Origin: Xanthobacter autotrophicus | Lineage (GTDB): Bacteria > Pseudomonadota > Alphaproteobacteria > Rhizobiales > Xanthobacteraceae | DNA: 64,000 nucleotides | Direction: 5' to 3' (one strand) | Assembly: GCF_043194295.1 (NCBI RefSeq) | Contig: NZ_JBAFVK010000001.1 | Shown here: piece after piece, positions 62,813 to 64,000 of the stretch | How the letters are laid out: each line of letters opens with the position of its first letter | How positions within the stretch are numbered: position 1 is the first letter of the stretch | Made by a program: the position numbers and the translations under genes | The notes under the pieces: generated by a model | The model's database searches: none | What the model saw: only the letters and a program-made list of their open reading frames with translations | What the model was told of the DNA's origin: nothing

Positions 62813-63910
62813 ATGAGCCATGACGTCTTCTTCCCGCTTCCGGCGCCCCTCACCCTCGCGGAGGTGGCGGCCCTCAGCGGGGCGCGGCTGGACGCAGCCG
62901 ATGAGGCGCAGGCCGCCGCGCTGGGCGCGCGCATCATCAAGGGCGTCGGCACCCTGGAAACGGCCGGACCGGACGAACTCGCCTTCTGCGACACCGTCCT
63001 GTTCGCCGAGAAGCTGGGCGCCGTGCGAGCCGGCGCGGTCATCACGTCGGAGCGGTTCGCCGCGAAGGCGCCTCCCGGCCTGCCGCTGCTCATCGCGGCC
63101 CGCCCTGCCGCTGCCTTTCTCGCAGTCACCCGCACCCTGTTTCCCGCAGCGCTCAAGCCGCTGTCCATCTTCGGCCAGGATGGCGTCGCTCCGGGAGCGC
63201 AGGTGCATCCCAAGGCCCGGCTCGAGGATGGAGTCACGGTGGATCCCGGGGCGGTGATAGGGCCGGGGGCGGAAATCGGTAGCGGCACCATCGTCTGTGC
63301 CGGGGCCATCATTGGCCCGCATGTCCGCATTGGCCGCAACTGCGCCATCGGGCCCGGCGCCAGCGTCATCCATGCGTTTCTCGGCAACGGCGTGATCATC
63401 CATGGCGGCGCGCGGATTGGTTCCGACGGCTTCGGCTATCAGCCGAGCCCAAAGGGCCACGTGAAGGTGCCGCAGATCGGCCGCGTGGTGATCCAGGACG
63501 ACGTGGAAATCGGCGCCAACACCACCATCGATCGCGGCGCCCTGACCGATACGGTCATCGGAGAGGGCACCAAGATCGACAATCTGGTGCAGATCGCCCA
63601 CAACGTGGTGACCGGCCGCCATTGCATCATCGTCTCCCAGACCGGTATTTCCGGCTCCACCACGCTGGGGGATTTCGTGATGCTCGGCGGACAGGTGGGC
63701 GTGGTGGGCCACGCCACCATCGGGACGGGCGCGCAGATCGCCGCCTCCAGCAACGTGAAGGGCGACGTGCCGCCCGGCGTGCGCTGGGGCGGCTCGCCCG
63801 CCAAGCCGGTGCGGGAGTGGTTCCGCGAGGTGACGACCCTCAAGCGCCTTGCCGCGGCCAGCGCCCGGCGCGACGTGAATGACGGGGAAGGGGAAGGATC
63901 GGGGGAATGA
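62813..63910 (+). CDS. UDP-3-O-(3-hydroxyacyl)glucosamine N-acyltransferase LpxD
   Basis: LpxD adds the second 3-hydroxyacyl chain in lipid A synthesis. The 365-residue protein has a uridine-binding N-terminal domain (1-120), then a left-handed beta helix of hexapeptide repeats (VIGPGAEIGSGTIV, GPHVRIGRNCAIGPG). The catalytic His is in DNLVQIAHNVVTG. The C-terminus is charged and probably disordered. It overlaps the next gene by ATGA. Confidence 0.96.
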   Translation: MSHDVFFPLPAPLTLAEVAALSGARLDAADEAQAAALGARIIKGVGTLETAGPDELAFCDTVLFAEKLGAVRAGAVITSERFAAKAPPGLPLLIAARPAAAFLAVTRTLFPAALKPLSIFGQDGVAPGAQVHPKARLEDGVTVDPGAVIGPGAEIGSGTIVCAGAIIGPHVRIGRNCAIGPGASVIHAFLGNGVIIHGGARIGSDGFGYQPSPKGHVKVPQIGRVVIQDDVEIGANTTIDRGALTDTVIGEGTKIDNLVQIAHNVVTGRHCIIVSQTGISGSTTLGDFVMLGGQVGVVGHATIGTGAQIAASSNVKGDVPPGVRWGGSPAKPVREWFREVTTLKRLAAASARRDVNDGEGEGSGE

Positions 63911-64000
63911 ACGAAACGACGTCCGCCGCCGAAGGTGCGGCGCCGAAGGTGCTCGCCAGCGCCGACATCCTCAAGGTGCTCACCTGCCTGCCTCACCGCT
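63907..64000 (+). CDS. 3-Hydroxyacyl-[ACP] dehydratase FabZ (5' part, truncated by window end)
   Basis: Only about 31 residues are visible: a short variable leader, then ADILKVLTCLPHR, matching the FabZ start where LPHR precedes the hot-dog core. FabZ follows LpxD in the conserved lipid A operon. Its start overlaps the lpxD stop (ATGA). Confidence 0.75.
   Translation, partial: MNETTSAAEGAAPKVLASADILKVLTCLPHR

Overview
This is a 64 kb, GC-rich chromosomal window from an alphaproteobacterium, most likely order Hyphomicrobiales and plausibly family Xanthobacteraceae (Xanthobacter, Azorhizobium or Ancylobacter relatives). The inference rests on a PHB phasin, a CrtZ-type carotenoid hydroxylase, a suf operon headed by an extra cysteine desulfurase with an Irr-type iron control element, DUF1489 and DUF3253 proteins, an alphaproteobacterial S2 with an extended C-terminus, and the order rpsB-tsf-pyrH-frr-uppS-cdsA-dxr-rseP-bamA-lpxD-fabZ. 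No rRNA, tRNA, CRISPR array, IS element or prophage was recognised. Almost everything is vertically inherited core metabolism. The accessory parts are a tandem pair of surface-polysaccharide acyltransferases and one AT-rich lipoprotein gene.

Layout. 0-5.4 kb: phasin, clpS-clpA (N-end-rule proteolysis), crtZ (minus) and phhB. 5.5-13.6 kb: a degenerate class III aminotransferase, rimO and tyrS (minus), anmK, an APC permease and a small alpha/beta hydrolase. 13.7-21.5 kb: the suf Fe-S operon (cysteine desulfurase, sufB, sufC, sufD, sufS, sufT) ending in a VOC protein. A promoter abutting a near-perfect ICE box precedes it, and three of its gaps hold three different palindromic repeats. 22.2-26.5 kb: proS-lolC-lolD, then a YdcF-like envelope protein. 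26.6-32.6 kb: small conserved proteins (DUF3253, DUF1489), two orphan envelope proteins, an XRE-cupin regulator, thiD and a one-domain Lrp/AsnC protein.

32.7-36.4 kb: ugpB, an AT-rich lipoprotein gene, ugpA and ugpE (minus), with no ugpC beside them. 36.8-41.3 kb: two paralogous AT3-SGNH acyltransferases that share their upstream DNA. 41.4-52.0 kb: a fatty-acid utilisation block with an SCP2 protein, an acyl-CoA dehydrogenase, a dehydrogenase/hydratase fusion, a thiolase, a MerR regulator, FadL and FadD; a 12-bp motif recurs upstream of both merR and fadL. 52.1-64.0 kb: the rpsB to fabZ block for translation, undecaprenyl, phospholipid and isoprenoid synthesis, and envelope biogenesis; fabZ is cut by the window edge.

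Intergenic regions are colonised by at least four families of palindromic repeats, called A to D here. Each A, B and C copy is about 105-185 bp with inverted ends. They lie inside operons, behind terminators and in front of the duplicated acyltransferases. The main second-look items are the Irr-box suf promoter and its repeats, the aminotransferase that lost its PLP lysine, the chimeric lipoprotein inside ugp, the shared MerR/FadL motif, and a perfect 14-bp inverted repeat before frr.
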